Made by a program: the position numbers and the translations under genes. Below are positions 8,401-15,330 of a DNA stretch of 18,499 nucleotides, one piece after another; position 1 is the first letter of the stretch, and every line of letters begins with the position of its first letter. Origin of the DNA: Candidatus Omnitrophota bacterium. GTDB taxonomy: Bacteria > Omnitrophota > Koll11 > Gygaellales > Profunditerraquicolaceae. Below the pieces are notes generated by a model that was not told the origin of the DNA, did no database searches, and was given only the letters and a program-made list of their open reading frames with translations. The stretch lies in the NCBI GenBank assembly GCA_028717765.1, contig JAQUNE010000007.1:1-18499 (forward strand), written 5' to 3'.

Positions 8401-10131
8401 TCAGCCCAAAATTTCCTTTAATTTTGCCTGGCTAAATTCCTCTACTTCTTTACCTGTAGCTAATTTCAAGGCTTCTATGGCGATATCTTTAACCTGCGCT
8501 ATTTTCAAAGAACGAATAATATATTTTGTTTCAGGGATCAAAAGCGGCGGCATGCTAAATTCGTCTAATCCTAAACCCAGGAGTATCGGTATCAAACTAG
8601 GTTCGCCCGCCATTTCTCCGCACATCGCTACTTTTATATTATGTGCATGCGCAGAATCGATAATATTTTTGATCATCCTTAATACTGCCGGATGTGTAGG
8701 TTCGTAAAGATAGGCAACTTTTTCATTCGCCCGGTCTACAGCCAGCGAATACTGGATCAAATCATTGGTACCGATGCTAAAAAAATCCGCTTCCGTAGCG
8801 AGCAGGTCCGCGGTCATCGCCGCAGAAGGAACCTCGATCATTGCGCCCACTTCAAGATCATTATTAAAAGCCACTCCCTGGCTGCGTAATTCTTCTTTAG
8901 TCTCATTAAGGATCGCATTAGCCTGTTTTAATTCTTCTAATCCGGAGATCATCGGATACATCAGTTTCAATTTTCCATGCACCGAGGCCCTTAATACTGC
9001 CCTCAGTTGCACCTTAAAAACATCTGGCCGCGCCAGGCAAAAACGGATCGCCCTCCACCCTAAAAAAGGCTCTATCTCAGAAGGAATTTCAAATTGTGAC
9101 AAAAACTTATCGCCGCCTAAGTCCAGCGTACGGATTACTACCGGATGCGGGGATAATTCTTCTGCCACATATTTATAAGCTTGATATTGTTCCTCCTCAG
9201 TAGGCGGCTCTTTACGGTTCATATAGAAAAATTCCGTGCGGTAAAGCCCGATCCCCTGCGCTCCGTGTAATTTTACCGAAGTAACTTCCTCTGGCAATTC
9301 TATATTTGCACTGACATCAATTAATTGCCCATCCAGGGTAACTGCCGGCAGGTCCTTACTTTCCAGGAATTTTTCGGCGATCCCTTTTAATTTAGCTTCT
9401 TCTTCCTGATAGATCCTTAAAGTCTCTTCATCCGGATCAATAATTACAGTTCCGGTTACGCCATCAACAATGAGCATGTCCGCGCTTTTTATTTTCGCAG
9501 TCACGCCTTCAACACCGACAACCGCAGGGATCTCGAGAGATTTCGCCATAATCGCAGTATGCGAAGTCTTGCCTCCAATATCCGTGACAAAGGCACAAAC
9601 ATTCTGTTTATGCATCGCTGCGGTATCCGAAGGGGAAAGATCATGTGCTACGACCACTACTTTTTCTTTGAGGTCCTCAAAACCTTTACGCTCCTTACCT
9701 AAGAGGTTACGCAATATCCTCCTGCCGACATCATTAATATCGGCAATACGCTCCTTGAGGTATTCATCTTCGATCTTCGAAAAAACCTCAATGTATTTTT
9801 TTAATACTTCGGAAAATATGAAGGCGACATTCAGATGCTCTTTCTTAAGGCGCGAAATCACCTCTTCAATGAGCATCCGGTCTTCCAGTACCAACAGGTG
9901 AGCGTCAAAGATCTGCGCTTCTTCCTGCCCCATTTCAGTAGCAATTCTTTTCTGCAGGTCAATGATCTCCCTACGCGTTTTAATCAGCGCCTCTTCAAAA
10001 AGCTGTATCTGCAGAGGAATATCAGCGTCGGTGATTGTCTGCTTAGGGACGATAAATTCTTCCTTGCCCATTTTATAGGCCGGGCCGATACTTATCCCAG
10101 AAGCAGCTGCTATACCTTTAAGTTTTAACAT
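8401..10131 (-). CDS. ptsI: Phosphoenolpyruvate-protein phosphotransferase (PTS enzyme I)
   Basis: 576 aa, full length for EI. It autophosphorylates from PEP and passes the phosphate to HPr. The N-terminal phosphohistidine domain has GGKTSHTAIMAKS with His191 as the phosphorylated residue; the C-terminal PEP-binding barrel has LYRTEFF (296-302), a G-T-N-D-L-I-Q-Y segment and the CGEMAG motif with active-site Cys504. Opens MLKLKGIAAASGISIG, the normal EI start. ATG at 10131 is one base after the ptsH TAG with GAGG just upstream. It follows ptsH, the usual pairing. No EIIB/EIIC sugar permease is in the window, so phosphate may pass to PtsN for regulation rather than to a transporter. No sign of damage. 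Confidence 0.97.
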   Translation of the reverse strand: MLKLKGIAAASGISIGPAYKMGKEEFIVPKQTITDADIPLQIQLFEEALIKTRREIIDLQKRIATEMGQEEAQIFDAHLLVLEDRMLIEEVISRLKKEHLNVAFIFSEVLKKYIEVFSKIEDEYLKERIADINDVGRRILRNLLGKERKGFEDLKEKVVVVAHDLSPSDTAAMHKQNVCAFVTDIGGKTSHTAIMAKSLEIPAVVGVEGVTAKIKSADMLIVDGVTGTVIIDPDEETLRIYQEEEAKLKGIAEKFLESKDLPAVTLDGQLIDVSANIELPEEVTSVKLHGAQGIGLYRTEFFYMNRKEPPTEEEQYQAYKYVAEELSPHPVVIRTLDLGGDKFLSQFEIPSEIEPFLGWRAIRFCLARPDVFKVQLRAVLRASVHGKLKLMYPMISGLEELKQANAILNETKEELRSQGVAFNNDLEVGAMIEVPSAAMTADLLATEADFFSIGTNDLIQYSLAVDRANEKVAYLYEPTHPAVLRMIKNIIDSAHAHNIKVAMCGEMAGEPSLIPILLGLGLDEFSMPPLLIPETKYIIRSLKIAQVKDIAIEALKLATGKEVEEFSQAKLKEILG

Positions 10132-10132
10132 G

Positions 10133-10396
10133 CTATTCCTCGCTCGTCACAATCTTTTCCAATTCTATGATCGCCACCTGCGCATCCTCGCCATCTGCCT
10201 CAATAATAATTTCACTTCCCTTTTCCGCCCCCAGCATAAGGATACCCATAATTGATTTGCCATTTACCTCTTCCTTGTCGCTTCTCACGACAATCCGGGA
10301 GTCGTATTTATTGGCAACCTGCACGAATAAAGCTGCCGGGCGTGCATGCAAGCCCTGTTTATTCTTTACTACCATTTTCTTTTGTATTATAGCCAT
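10133..10396 (-). CDS. ptsH: HPr phosphocarrier protein
   Basis: 87 aa, the standard HPr size. It carries phosphate from EI to EIIA-type proteins. The active site QGLHARPAA has His17; the second regulatory site NGKSIMGILMLGA has Ser48, equivalent to the Ser46 that HPr kinase/phosphorylase modifies in Firmicutes and several Gram-negative groups. HPr kinase itself is not in this window. The start at 10396 (MAIIQKK) fits family length; a frame extending to 10423 would overlap the yvcK end and add a non-homologous N-terminus. Only 4 nt separate it from the yvcK stop, and its Shine-Dalgarno (AGAG) is weak, so coupling is likely. Confidence 0.95.
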   Translation of the reverse strand: MAIIQKKMVVKNKQGLHARPAALFVQVANKYDSRIVVRSDKEEVNGKSIMGILMLGAEKGSEIIIEADGEDAQVAIIELEKIVTSEE

Positions 10397-10400
10397 GGGG

Positions 10401-11672
10401 TTAAATCTCTTCGATAAAATCAAAAATAATTTTAGCTAACTTTAATGAGTCATGCCTGACTACATCATCGATCATCACAAAATCATCCTCAATCACGCGG
10501 TAGCCCATATTTTCTATATTTTTTGTATCATTGATCACGCGATAAGAATTCTGCAGCGCATAACGCTTTAAGATAGACTGCGGGATCTCGGCAGTGTTTA
10601 AAATACAGTAATCAATGATCCGTGGGTGACTATGATTTATCAAACCCTTAATATGGTCAGAGGCGCGAAAACTCTCTGTTTCTCCCGGCTGGGTCATCAG
10701 ATTACAGACATATACCTTGATCGCCTCAGAGGCAACAATTTTTTCACTAATTTCCTTGATCAATAAATTAGGTATGATGCTGGTATAGAGCGAACCAGGG
10801 CCTAAAACAATGATCTGTGCTTCTTCAATGGCTTTGAGTGCTTCGGGTGCGGCCTGAGAAAGTGCCGGCTTAAGACTGACATTTTCTATCGGTACATGCT
10901 TATCGGGAATTTTATTTTCTCCCTCAACTGTTGTCCCGTCTTTATATCTTGCGACCAGCGTCACATTATCTAACGTCGATGGGATAACTTGGCCCTTTAA
11001 AGCGAGAACTTTACTGGTTTCTTTAATCGCCTTCTCAAAATCTCCGGTTAACCTGGTCATTACCGTAATAAAGAGGTTGCCGAAACTATGCCCTGATAAT
11101 TCTGAAGTATTATCAAAACGAAACTGAAATAAATCACGCATCAATGTTGGTGCATCAGCCAAAGCAACCAGGCAATTACGGATATCTCCCGGAGGTAAAA
11201 TATCAAACTGCTGCCTAAGGCGTCCGGAAGAACCTCCGTCATCAGCAACCGTAACGATTGCCGTGATATTGGAAGTAAATTCTTTTAATCCCGATAAAAG
11301 CATGGATAAACCGGTACCGCCGCCCAAAGCGACAATTTTCGGGCCGCGTCCCAGCTGTTTTCTTTGATATAGGATATCTATGAGTTCGGTATTCTTCGAC
11401 GTCGGGATTAATGCGGCAATAAAAGCGCGAATGATCCTTTTGATCCCAAGAACCAGGATAATAATGCCAGAAACCAAAATTACCGTATCGAGGGTCTTTA
11501 AAATAGGAAACTCTTCTGTGCGCATATATGCTGAACCGACCACGATCAGCAACACCCCAAAAATTGCTAAAATCATCCAACGTTTTACCCCGATACCGGG
11601 ATAAAGCCATTTTAGGATCCCGCTAAACTTACCTTGCATGGCTTTTTTGATTTTATTAAATTTTTTTGTCAT
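10401..11672 (-). CDS. yvcK: YvcK/CofD-like gluconeogenesis factor with N-terminal membrane hairpin
   Basis: 423 aa. The CofD/YvcK core (about residue 110 on) shows GGGTGLS (117-123), TVADDGGSSGRLR (141-153), PPGDIRN (160-166) and GHSFGNL (194-200). In Bacillus YvcK is needed for growth on gluconeogenic carbon sources, binds UDP-sugars and affects cell-wall metabolism; the catalytic 2-phospholactate transferase CofD is a relative, but this variant is of the YvcK type. Before the core come two predicted membrane segments (about 31-50 and 62-79), which the short ~320-residue YvcK of Bacillus lacks, so the product is probably tethered to the inner membrane with the core cytosolic. I chose ATG 11672, in the last codons of ptsN with AGGA close upstream; a frame to 11732 lies deep in ptsN. 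Placed between ptsN and ptsH, as in several bacteria where YvcK neighbours PTS regulators. Confidence 0.9.
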   Translation of the reverse strand: MTKKFNKIKKAMQGKFSGILKWLYPGIGVKRWMILAIFGVLLIVVGSAYMRTEEFPILKTLDTVILVSGIIILVLGIKRIIRAFIAALIPTSKNTELIDILYQRKQLGRGPKIVALGGGTGLSMLLSGLKEFTSNITAIVTVADDGGSSGRLRQQFDILPPGDIRNCLVALADAPTLMRDLFQFRFDNTSELSGHSFGNLFITVMTRLTGDFEKAIKETSKVLALKGQVIPSTLDNVTLVARYKDGTTVEGENKIPDKHVPIENVSLKPALSQAAPEALKAIEEAQIIVLGPGSLYTSIIPNLLIKEISEKIVASEAIKVYVCNLMTQPGETESFRASDHIKGLINHSHPRIIDYCILNTAEIPQSILKRYALQNSYRVINDTKNIENMGYRVIEDDFVMIDDVVRHDSLKLAKIIFDFIEEI

Positions 11673-12126
11673 CTTCCTGGCTGATAATTTTTGTAATCGC
11701 TTTACTGTCTTCGCAAGCACGTAGGCTGTCACGAAAATACTTATCTTTTAAGAGGCGTGAAATTCGCGCTAAGGCTTTTAGATGCGGACCCGCGGAATCC
11801 TGCGGTGCCAGCAACAAAAAGAAAATGTACGCCGGTTCTCCGTCTAAAGAATCAAAATCTACGCCCTTTTTGGAAAGCCCGAAGGCTGCCACCAGCTTAG
11901 TTATGCTATCTGACTTTGCATGAGGTATGGCTACCCCCTGGCCGATTGCCGTTGAGCCCAGGGATTCCCTGGCTGCGAGTGCCTCGATAATCTTATTACG
12001 ATGGCGCTTATCAATCTCGCCTGAATTGATCATAACATCGACCAATTCCTTAATCACCTCTTCTTTTTTCGTTGCCTTAATATCAGGCGTAATGGCGTCC
12101 TTGGATAAAAAATCCATAATCTTCAT
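11656..12126 (-). CDS. ptsN: PTS EIIA(Ntr)/fructose-type IIA protein
   Basis: 156 aa, one EIIA type 2 domain. The phosphorylated histidine is His69 in GQGVAIPHAKSDS; ARESLGSTAIG just before it and FFLLLAPQ after it are typical of PtsN. In other bacteria PtsN receives phosphate from HPr or its paralogue NPr and acts as a regulator of nitrogen, potassium and carbon functions instead of transporting sugar. With no EIIB/EIIC attached or nearby, a regulatory role is likely here too. ATG at 12126 has AAGGAGA 8 nt upstream; ATG three codons further in is possible but worse spaced. Its 3' end overlaps yvcK by 17 nt. The leader carries copy B of the two-hairpin element, and the region upstream is a tRNA cluster. 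Confidence 0.92.
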   Translation of the reverse strand: MKIMDFLSKDAITPDIKATKKEEVIKELVDVMINSGEIDKRHRNKIIEALAARESLGSTAIGQGVAIPHAKSDSITKLVAAFGLSKKGVDFDSLDGEPAYIFFLLLAPQDSAGPHLKALARISRLLKDKYFRDSLRACEDSKAITKIISQEDDKKI

Positions 12127-12141
12127 GACTATCTCTCCTTT

Positions 12142-12183
12142 TCATGGAAATGAACACCGACCTATCCGATAAGGTCGGGTGTT
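12142..12183 (-). promoter_or_regulatory. Two-hairpin leader element, copy B (upstream of ptsN)
   Basis: Minus-strand order: stem AACACC-(bulged C)-GACC with GGTC-GGTGTT around a 10-nt loop again containing TAT-n-GGA, then the small hairpin TCAT-TTCC-ATGA, then AAGGAGA and the ptsN start. It is the same length, layout and distance to the ribosome-binding site as copy A at 1434-1475, with compensatory changes in both stems. It lies 34 nt downstream of the tRNA-Gly 3' end, so maturation of that tRNA may generate the 5' end of the ptsN mRNA. Function unknown. Confidence 0.6.
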
Positions 12184-12217
12184 GTAAAGTTTGAAAGTTT
12201 TAACTCTGTAGATTTAG

Positions 12218-12293
12218 TGGAGCGGGAGACGGGATTCGAACCCGCGACATTAACCTTGGCAAGGTTACGCTCTACCAACTGAGCCACTCCCGC
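12218..12293 (-). tRNA. tRNA-Gly (anticodon GCC)
   Basis: 76 nt. Acceptor arm GCGGGAG/CTCCCGC, D-arm with AGTTGGTAGAGC, anticodon stem TAACC/GGTTA around loop TTGCCAA (anticodon GCC), T-arm with GGTTCGAATCC. The discriminator is U and the 3' CCA is encoded, unlike in the two upstream tRNAs. Last of three tRNA genes between frr and ptsN. Confidence 0.97.
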
Positions 12294-12303
12294 GTTAATT
12301 TAA

Positions 12304-12320
12304 GTTATATGTCCTATAAC
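12304..12320 (-). repeat. Small perfect hairpin between tRNA-Leu and tRNA-Gly
   Basis: The 17-nt stretch reads GTTATA-GGACA-TATAAC on the minus strand, a perfect 6-bp stem with a 5-nt loop, placed in the 31-nt spacer between two tRNA genes. It may mark a processing site of a tRNA precursor, or be chance in AT-rich sequence. Confidence 0.3.
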
Positions 12321-12324
12321 AAAA

Positions 12325-12406
12325 TGGGCGGAAGAGGAGTTGAACCTCCAAGGGTTGCCCCATTGGCTCCTAAGGCCAACGCGTATGCCAATTCCGCCAT
12401 CCGCCC
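12325..12406 (-). tRNA. tRNA-Leu (anticodon TAG)
   Basis: 82 nt, a class II tRNA with a long variable arm (TGGGGCAACCCT region). Acceptor GGGCGGA/TCCGCCC, anticodon stem TTGGC/GCCAA around loop CTTAGGA (anticodon TAG, reads CUN), T-arm GGAGG-TTCAACT-CCTCT. Discriminator A. The 3' CCA is not encoded (ATTTTG follows), so a CCA-adding enzyme is required. Confidence 0.96.
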
Positions 12407-12435
12407 GTAAAAGGGCTTTTTGAAAAAAAATTAAA

Positions 12436-12508
12436 TGAGCCTCCCGAGACTCGAACTCGGCACACGCGGCTTAAAAAGCCGCTGCTCTACCGGATGAGCT
12501 AGAGGCCC
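12436..12508 (-). tRNA. tRNA-Lys (anticodon TTT)
   Basis: 73 nt without CCA. Acceptor GGGCCTC/GAGGCTC (one G-U pair), D-arm with GGTAGAGC, anticodon stem GCGGC/GCCGC around loop TTTTTAA (anticodon TTT), T-arm with GAGTTCGAGTCTC, discriminator A. The 5' end is 4 nt after the frr stop codon, so it is expected to be cut out of the rpsB-tsf-pyrH-frr transcript. A run of eight T follows shortly after its 3' end, but without a preceding stem other than the tRNA itself. Confidence 0.96.
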
Positions 12509-12512
12509 AAAT

Positions 12513-13073
12513 CTAAAATTCCAGTATTTCTTTTTCTTTATTCTTCAGTAACTCGTCGATTTTAGCGATATAGCGGTCAACAATCTTCTGCAATTCGTCA
12601 ATTCCGCGGAATTTATCGTCTTCGGCGATTGTTTTATCTTTTTCTAATTTTTCCATGTGTTCTTTGGCATCGCGTCTGATCGTACGTAAGGAGATCCTGC
12701 CTTCTTCTGCCATTTTATGGATTACCTTGACCAATTCTTCTCTTCTTTCCTTGGAAAGCTGCGGAATCGGCAATCTGATGATTTTTCCGTCGTTAGAAGG
12801 ATTAATCCCTAAATTGGATTTTAAGATCGTCTTTTCAATTTCCGCAATTGCCGTAATATCCCACGGCTGGATCACTAATAGATGGGCATCCGCGCTGGAA
12901 ATGGAAGCCAGCTGCTTTAGTAAAGTCGGAGTCCCGTAATAATCCACATGCAGGCCTTCTACAAGATGCGGGCTAGCCCTGCCAGTAGAAATTTCAGAAA
13001 ACTCACGGGTCACGGACTCAAAGGTTTTTTTCATTTTTTCTTCGGTGGCGTGCAGGATTTCTTTTGCGGTCAT
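12513..13073 (-). CDS. frr: Ribosome recycling factor
   Basis: 186 aa, the family's standard length. RRF with EF-G splits post-termination ribosomes. Recognised by the N-terminal helix with EFSEISTGRASPHLVEG (about 25-41), the YYGTPTLLKQLASIS hinge region, and the IRLPIPQLSKERREELVK and RTIRRDAKEHMEKLEKD segments of the second long helix. ATG at 13073 follows GGAGGTAACC. It lies 11 nt after pyrH, in the classic rpsB-tsf-pyrH-frr order. The stop codon is 4 nt before tRNA-Lys. Confidence 0.97.
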   Translation of the reverse strand: MTAKEILHATEEKMKKTFESVTREFSEISTGRASPHLVEGLHVDYYGTPTLLKQLASISSADAHLLVIQPWDITAIAEIEKTILKSNLGINPSNDGKIIRLPIPQLSKERREELVKVIHKMAEEGRISLRTIRRDAKEHMEKLEKDKTIAEDDKFRGIDELQKIVDRYIAKIDELLKNKEKEILEF

Positions 13074-13084
13074 GGTTACCTCCG

Positions 13085-13810
13085 TTAGCTGACGATAGTG
13101 CCGATTTTCTCGCCAAGAATAACCCGTTTGATATTACCTTCTTTATTCATATTAAATACCACGATAGGCAATTTATTATCCATACACAAACTTATTGCGG
13201 TAGCATCCATTACTTTCAAGCCCTTTTTTAAGACATCCAGGTATTTTAAACGCAAAAATTTTTTCGCGCCCCTTACCTTCAAAGGATCAGCGGAATAAAC
13301 TCCGTCTACCTTTGTGGCTTTTAATATCGCATCAGCATGGATTTCCATTGCCCGTAGGGCTGCTGCAGTATCGGTGGTAAAATAAGGATTACCTGTTCCG
13401 GCAACAAAAATTACTACCCTTGACTTTTCTAAATGCCTGACCGCTCTTCTGCGGATATAGGGTTCGGCGATTCGCTGCATTTCTATCGCGGTCATTACCC
13501 GCGTTGGCACACCTGAGAGCTCTAAAACATTCTGCAGTGCCAAGCCGTTAATGATCGTTGCCAGCATCCCCATGTAATCGGCCACACTTCTATCCATATC
13601 CAGGCCTAAGGAGGCTGAGTTGGCTGCCCCGCGAAAGATATTTCCTCCGCCTAAGACAATTGCCACATCGATCTTTAACTCTTTGAGTTCCTTTATCTGT
13701 CGGGAAAGAGAAACTAAAACCGAATGGTCAATTCCATGAGGCTTTTTTCCCTGCAGCGCTTCGCCACTTAGTTTTAAAACAACTCTTTTATAGATTGGCT
13801 TTTTCATCAT
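13085..13810 (-). CDS. pyrH: UMP kinase
   Basis: 241 aa. It phosphorylates UMP to UDP in pyrimidine nucleotide synthesis; bacterial hexameric amino acid kinase fold. Seen: VLKLSGEAL (11-19), GGGNIFRG (54-61), [15 protein letters not shown] (78-92), and [17 protein letters not shown] (138-154). The start ATGATG overlaps the tsf stop codon (TGA inside ATGATG), with only a weak upstream signal (GGCGA), so translation is probably coupled to tsf. ATG 13807 is an equally possible start, one residue shorter. Confidence 0.97.
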   Translation of the reverse strand: MMKKPIYKRVVLKLSGEALQGKKPHGIDHSVLVSLSRQIKELKELKIDVAIVLGGGNIFRGAANSASLGLDMDRSVADYMGMLATIINGLALQNVLELSGVPTRVMTAIEMQRIAEPYIRRRAVRHLEKSRVVIFVAGTGNPYFTTDTAAALRAMEIHADAILKATKVDGVYSADPLKVRGAKKFLRLKYLDVLKKGLKVMDATAISLCMDNKLPIVVFNMNKEGNIKRVILGEKIGTIVS

Positions 13811-14334
13811 TCGCCAATTTTATAACGGATGAACCTACGGATCACGATATTCTCATTGAGTTTAGCCACGAGGCTGCCCAAATAATCCTTAATCGTAATA
13901 CTAGGATCCTTAACAAATGCCTGTTCTAATAAACAATGTGTTTTATAAAAAAGCTCTTTATCTTTTTCCTGTTCTAAGACATTCTGCGGAACATCTTCGC
14001 GCTTAAGGTATCCTGGATTTAAAGCAGTGATCTGCATTGCCACGTCTTTGGTAAACTGGCAAAATTCCGGGTTACGCGCCACAAAGTCCGTCTCAGAATC
14101 AACTTCTAACAATACGCCTACCTTATTGCCCAAATGCACATAAGCTTCAATCCTTCCTTCTTTAGCTACTCGATCGCCTTTTTTCGCAGCAATTTCCAGC
14201 CCGCGCTTACGGATCAACCCAGCGGCTTTCATCAGATCGCCGTCAGCGTCCTCGAGTGCCGCCTTACAATTTGCCACACTGGCTAAAGTCATATTCCTTA
14301 ACTCTTTAATTAAATCCAAAGATATTTTTTTCAT
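13807..14334 (-). CDS. tsf: Elongation factor Ts, short form
   Basis: 175 aa. EF-Ts regenerates EF-Tu-GTP. N-terminal UBA-like domain (about 4-50, with [20 protein letters not shown]), then the conserved core with [11 protein letters not shown] (81-91; the TDFV residues insert near the EF-Tu nucleotide site). It is much shorter than the ~280-residue E. coli protein and resembles the short Thermus-like form with one core subdomain. Oddity: the near-universal TGAG(M) at the start of the UBA region reads TLASV here. It sits 7 nt downstream of rpsB and overlaps pyrH. Confidence 0.94.
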   Translation of the reverse strand: MKKISLDLIKELRNMTLASVANCKAALEDADGDLMKAAGLIRKRGLEIAAKKGDRVAKEGRIEAYVHLGNKVGVLLEVDSETDFVARNPEFCQFTKDVAMQITALNPGYLKREDVPQNVLEQEKDKELFYKTHCLLEQAFVKDPSITIKDYLGSLVAKLNENIVIRRFIRYKIGE

Positions 14335-14341
14335 TTTAAAG

Positions 14342-15241
14342 TTACGCCTTCCTTCTGATTTTAGGCTTTTCTTCTACTTTGTTCACGCGGCCGCGCTTTG
14401 CCGGCTTTGCTGCCTCGCCTGTTACTTCTGTGGTCTCTTCAACAATCTCTTCAATCTCTTTTATCTTGATCTCTTCTTCAGGGAGCACAACTGCCGCCTC
14501 GCCCTTTTCTTCCTTTTGCTGCTTCACCGCTACTCCACTTTCAGTTAAATATGAGAGGAAACGCTTCCTCCCCTCGATAATACTATCCGCGACAAGAGAG
14601 GTGATCAAGCGGATAGATTTAGTAGCATCATCATTGCCGGCAATCGGATAATCTACAATATCCGGATCACAATTAGTATCAATTAACCCGATAATCGGAA
14701 TGCCAAGCCGTCTGGCCTCGCTCACTGCGGTCTCTTCTTTTTTTGTATCCACAATAAAGAGCGCAGCCGGCATTTTTTCCATCTGCACGATCCCAGAAAA
14801 GTTCTTATTTAACTTGCCTAATTCCTTCTCTAAGCGCGCTACTTCCTTTTTGGTCAACTTTGCAAACGTACCGTCTTCACGCATTCTTTCAATCTCTTTT
14901 AAACGATTAATACTTCTTTTCACGGTAGCAAAATTAGTCAACAGCCCCCCTGGCCAGCGTTCGGTAACATGGAACATCCCGCAACGTAACGCCTCCTGAA
15001 GCACTGCTTCCTGCGCTTGTTTTTTTGTACCGACAAAAAGCACAAATTCCCCCTTAGAACTTATATCCAAAAGGAAATCCCTGGCTTTGTTCAGGCATTC
15101 CTCGGTTTTTTCCAGGTCGATGATGTAGATACCGCTTCTTTCTCCGAAAATCAACTTCTTCATTTTGGGGTTCCAGCGCGCGGTTTTATGGCCGAAATGT
15201 ACCCCTGCTTCCAATAACTGCTTAATTAATTCTGATGGCAC
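14342..15241 (-). CDS. rpsB: 30S ribosomal protein S2 with a C-terminal extension
   Basis: 299 aa with a GTG start; AAGGAGG lies 8 nt upstream. Core residues 1-~232 are canonical: [19 protein letters not shown] (10-28), [33 protein letters not shown] (94-104) and [11 protein letters not shown] (184-194). Beyond ~235 there is an extra low-complexity tail: first acidic (several EE and EI repeats, about 243-275), then basic (about 279-299, [14 protein letters not shown]). Core S2 is usually about 230-260 aa. The tail probably is disordered and could contact rRNA or S1; that is inference. First gene of the translation operon, behind an extended -10 promoter. Confidence 0.97.
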   Translation of the reverse strand: MPSELIKQLLEAGVHFGHKTARWNPKMKKLIFGERSGIYIIDLEKTEECLNKARDFLLDISSKGEFVLFVGTKKQAQEAVLQEALRCGMFHVTERWPGGLLTNFATVKRSINRLKEIERMREDGTFAKLTKKEVARLEKELGKLNKNFSGIVQMEKMPAALFIVDTKKEETAVSEARRLGIPIIGLIDTNCDPDIVDYPIAGNDDATKSIRLITSLVADSIIEGRKRFLSYLTESGVAVKQQKEEKGEAAVVLPEEEIKIKEIEEIVEETTEVTGEAAKPAKRGRVNKVEEKPKIRRKA

Positions 15242-15293
15242 TAGTGGTTCCTCCTTACGTATGATTGGTTAATAATATCTGTTTAATCCTGTA

Positions 15294-15321
15294 ATTTTAG
15301 CATATTTTTACCTAAATGCAA
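15294..15321 (-). promoter_or_regulatory. Predicted sigma70-type promoter of the rpsB operon
   Basis: Minus strand: -35-like TTGCAT (15316-15321), 16-nt spacer, -10 TAAAAT (15294-15299) with TG one base upstream (extended -10). It is in the 89-nt gap between the msbA stop and rpsB, leaving a leader of about 45 nt. The -35 is a weak match; the extended -10 carries the prediction. Confidence 0.55.
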
Positions 15322-15330
15322 CAAAAAACT

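Noticed and set aside
8765..9178. 137-aa plus-strand open frame (and a similar 143-aa one at 9470-9901)
   Set aside because: Both are antisense to ptsI, with no start signals or recognisable features.
11242..11610. 122-aa minus-strand open frame
   Set aside because: It is an out-of-frame reading of yvcK, whose own frame has the conserved GGGTGLS and DDGGSSGR motifs.
12420..12436. Intrinsic terminator after tRNA-Lys (run of eight T)
   Set aside because: No independent GC-rich stem precedes the T-run apart from the tRNA itself; two more tRNAs follow in the same direction.
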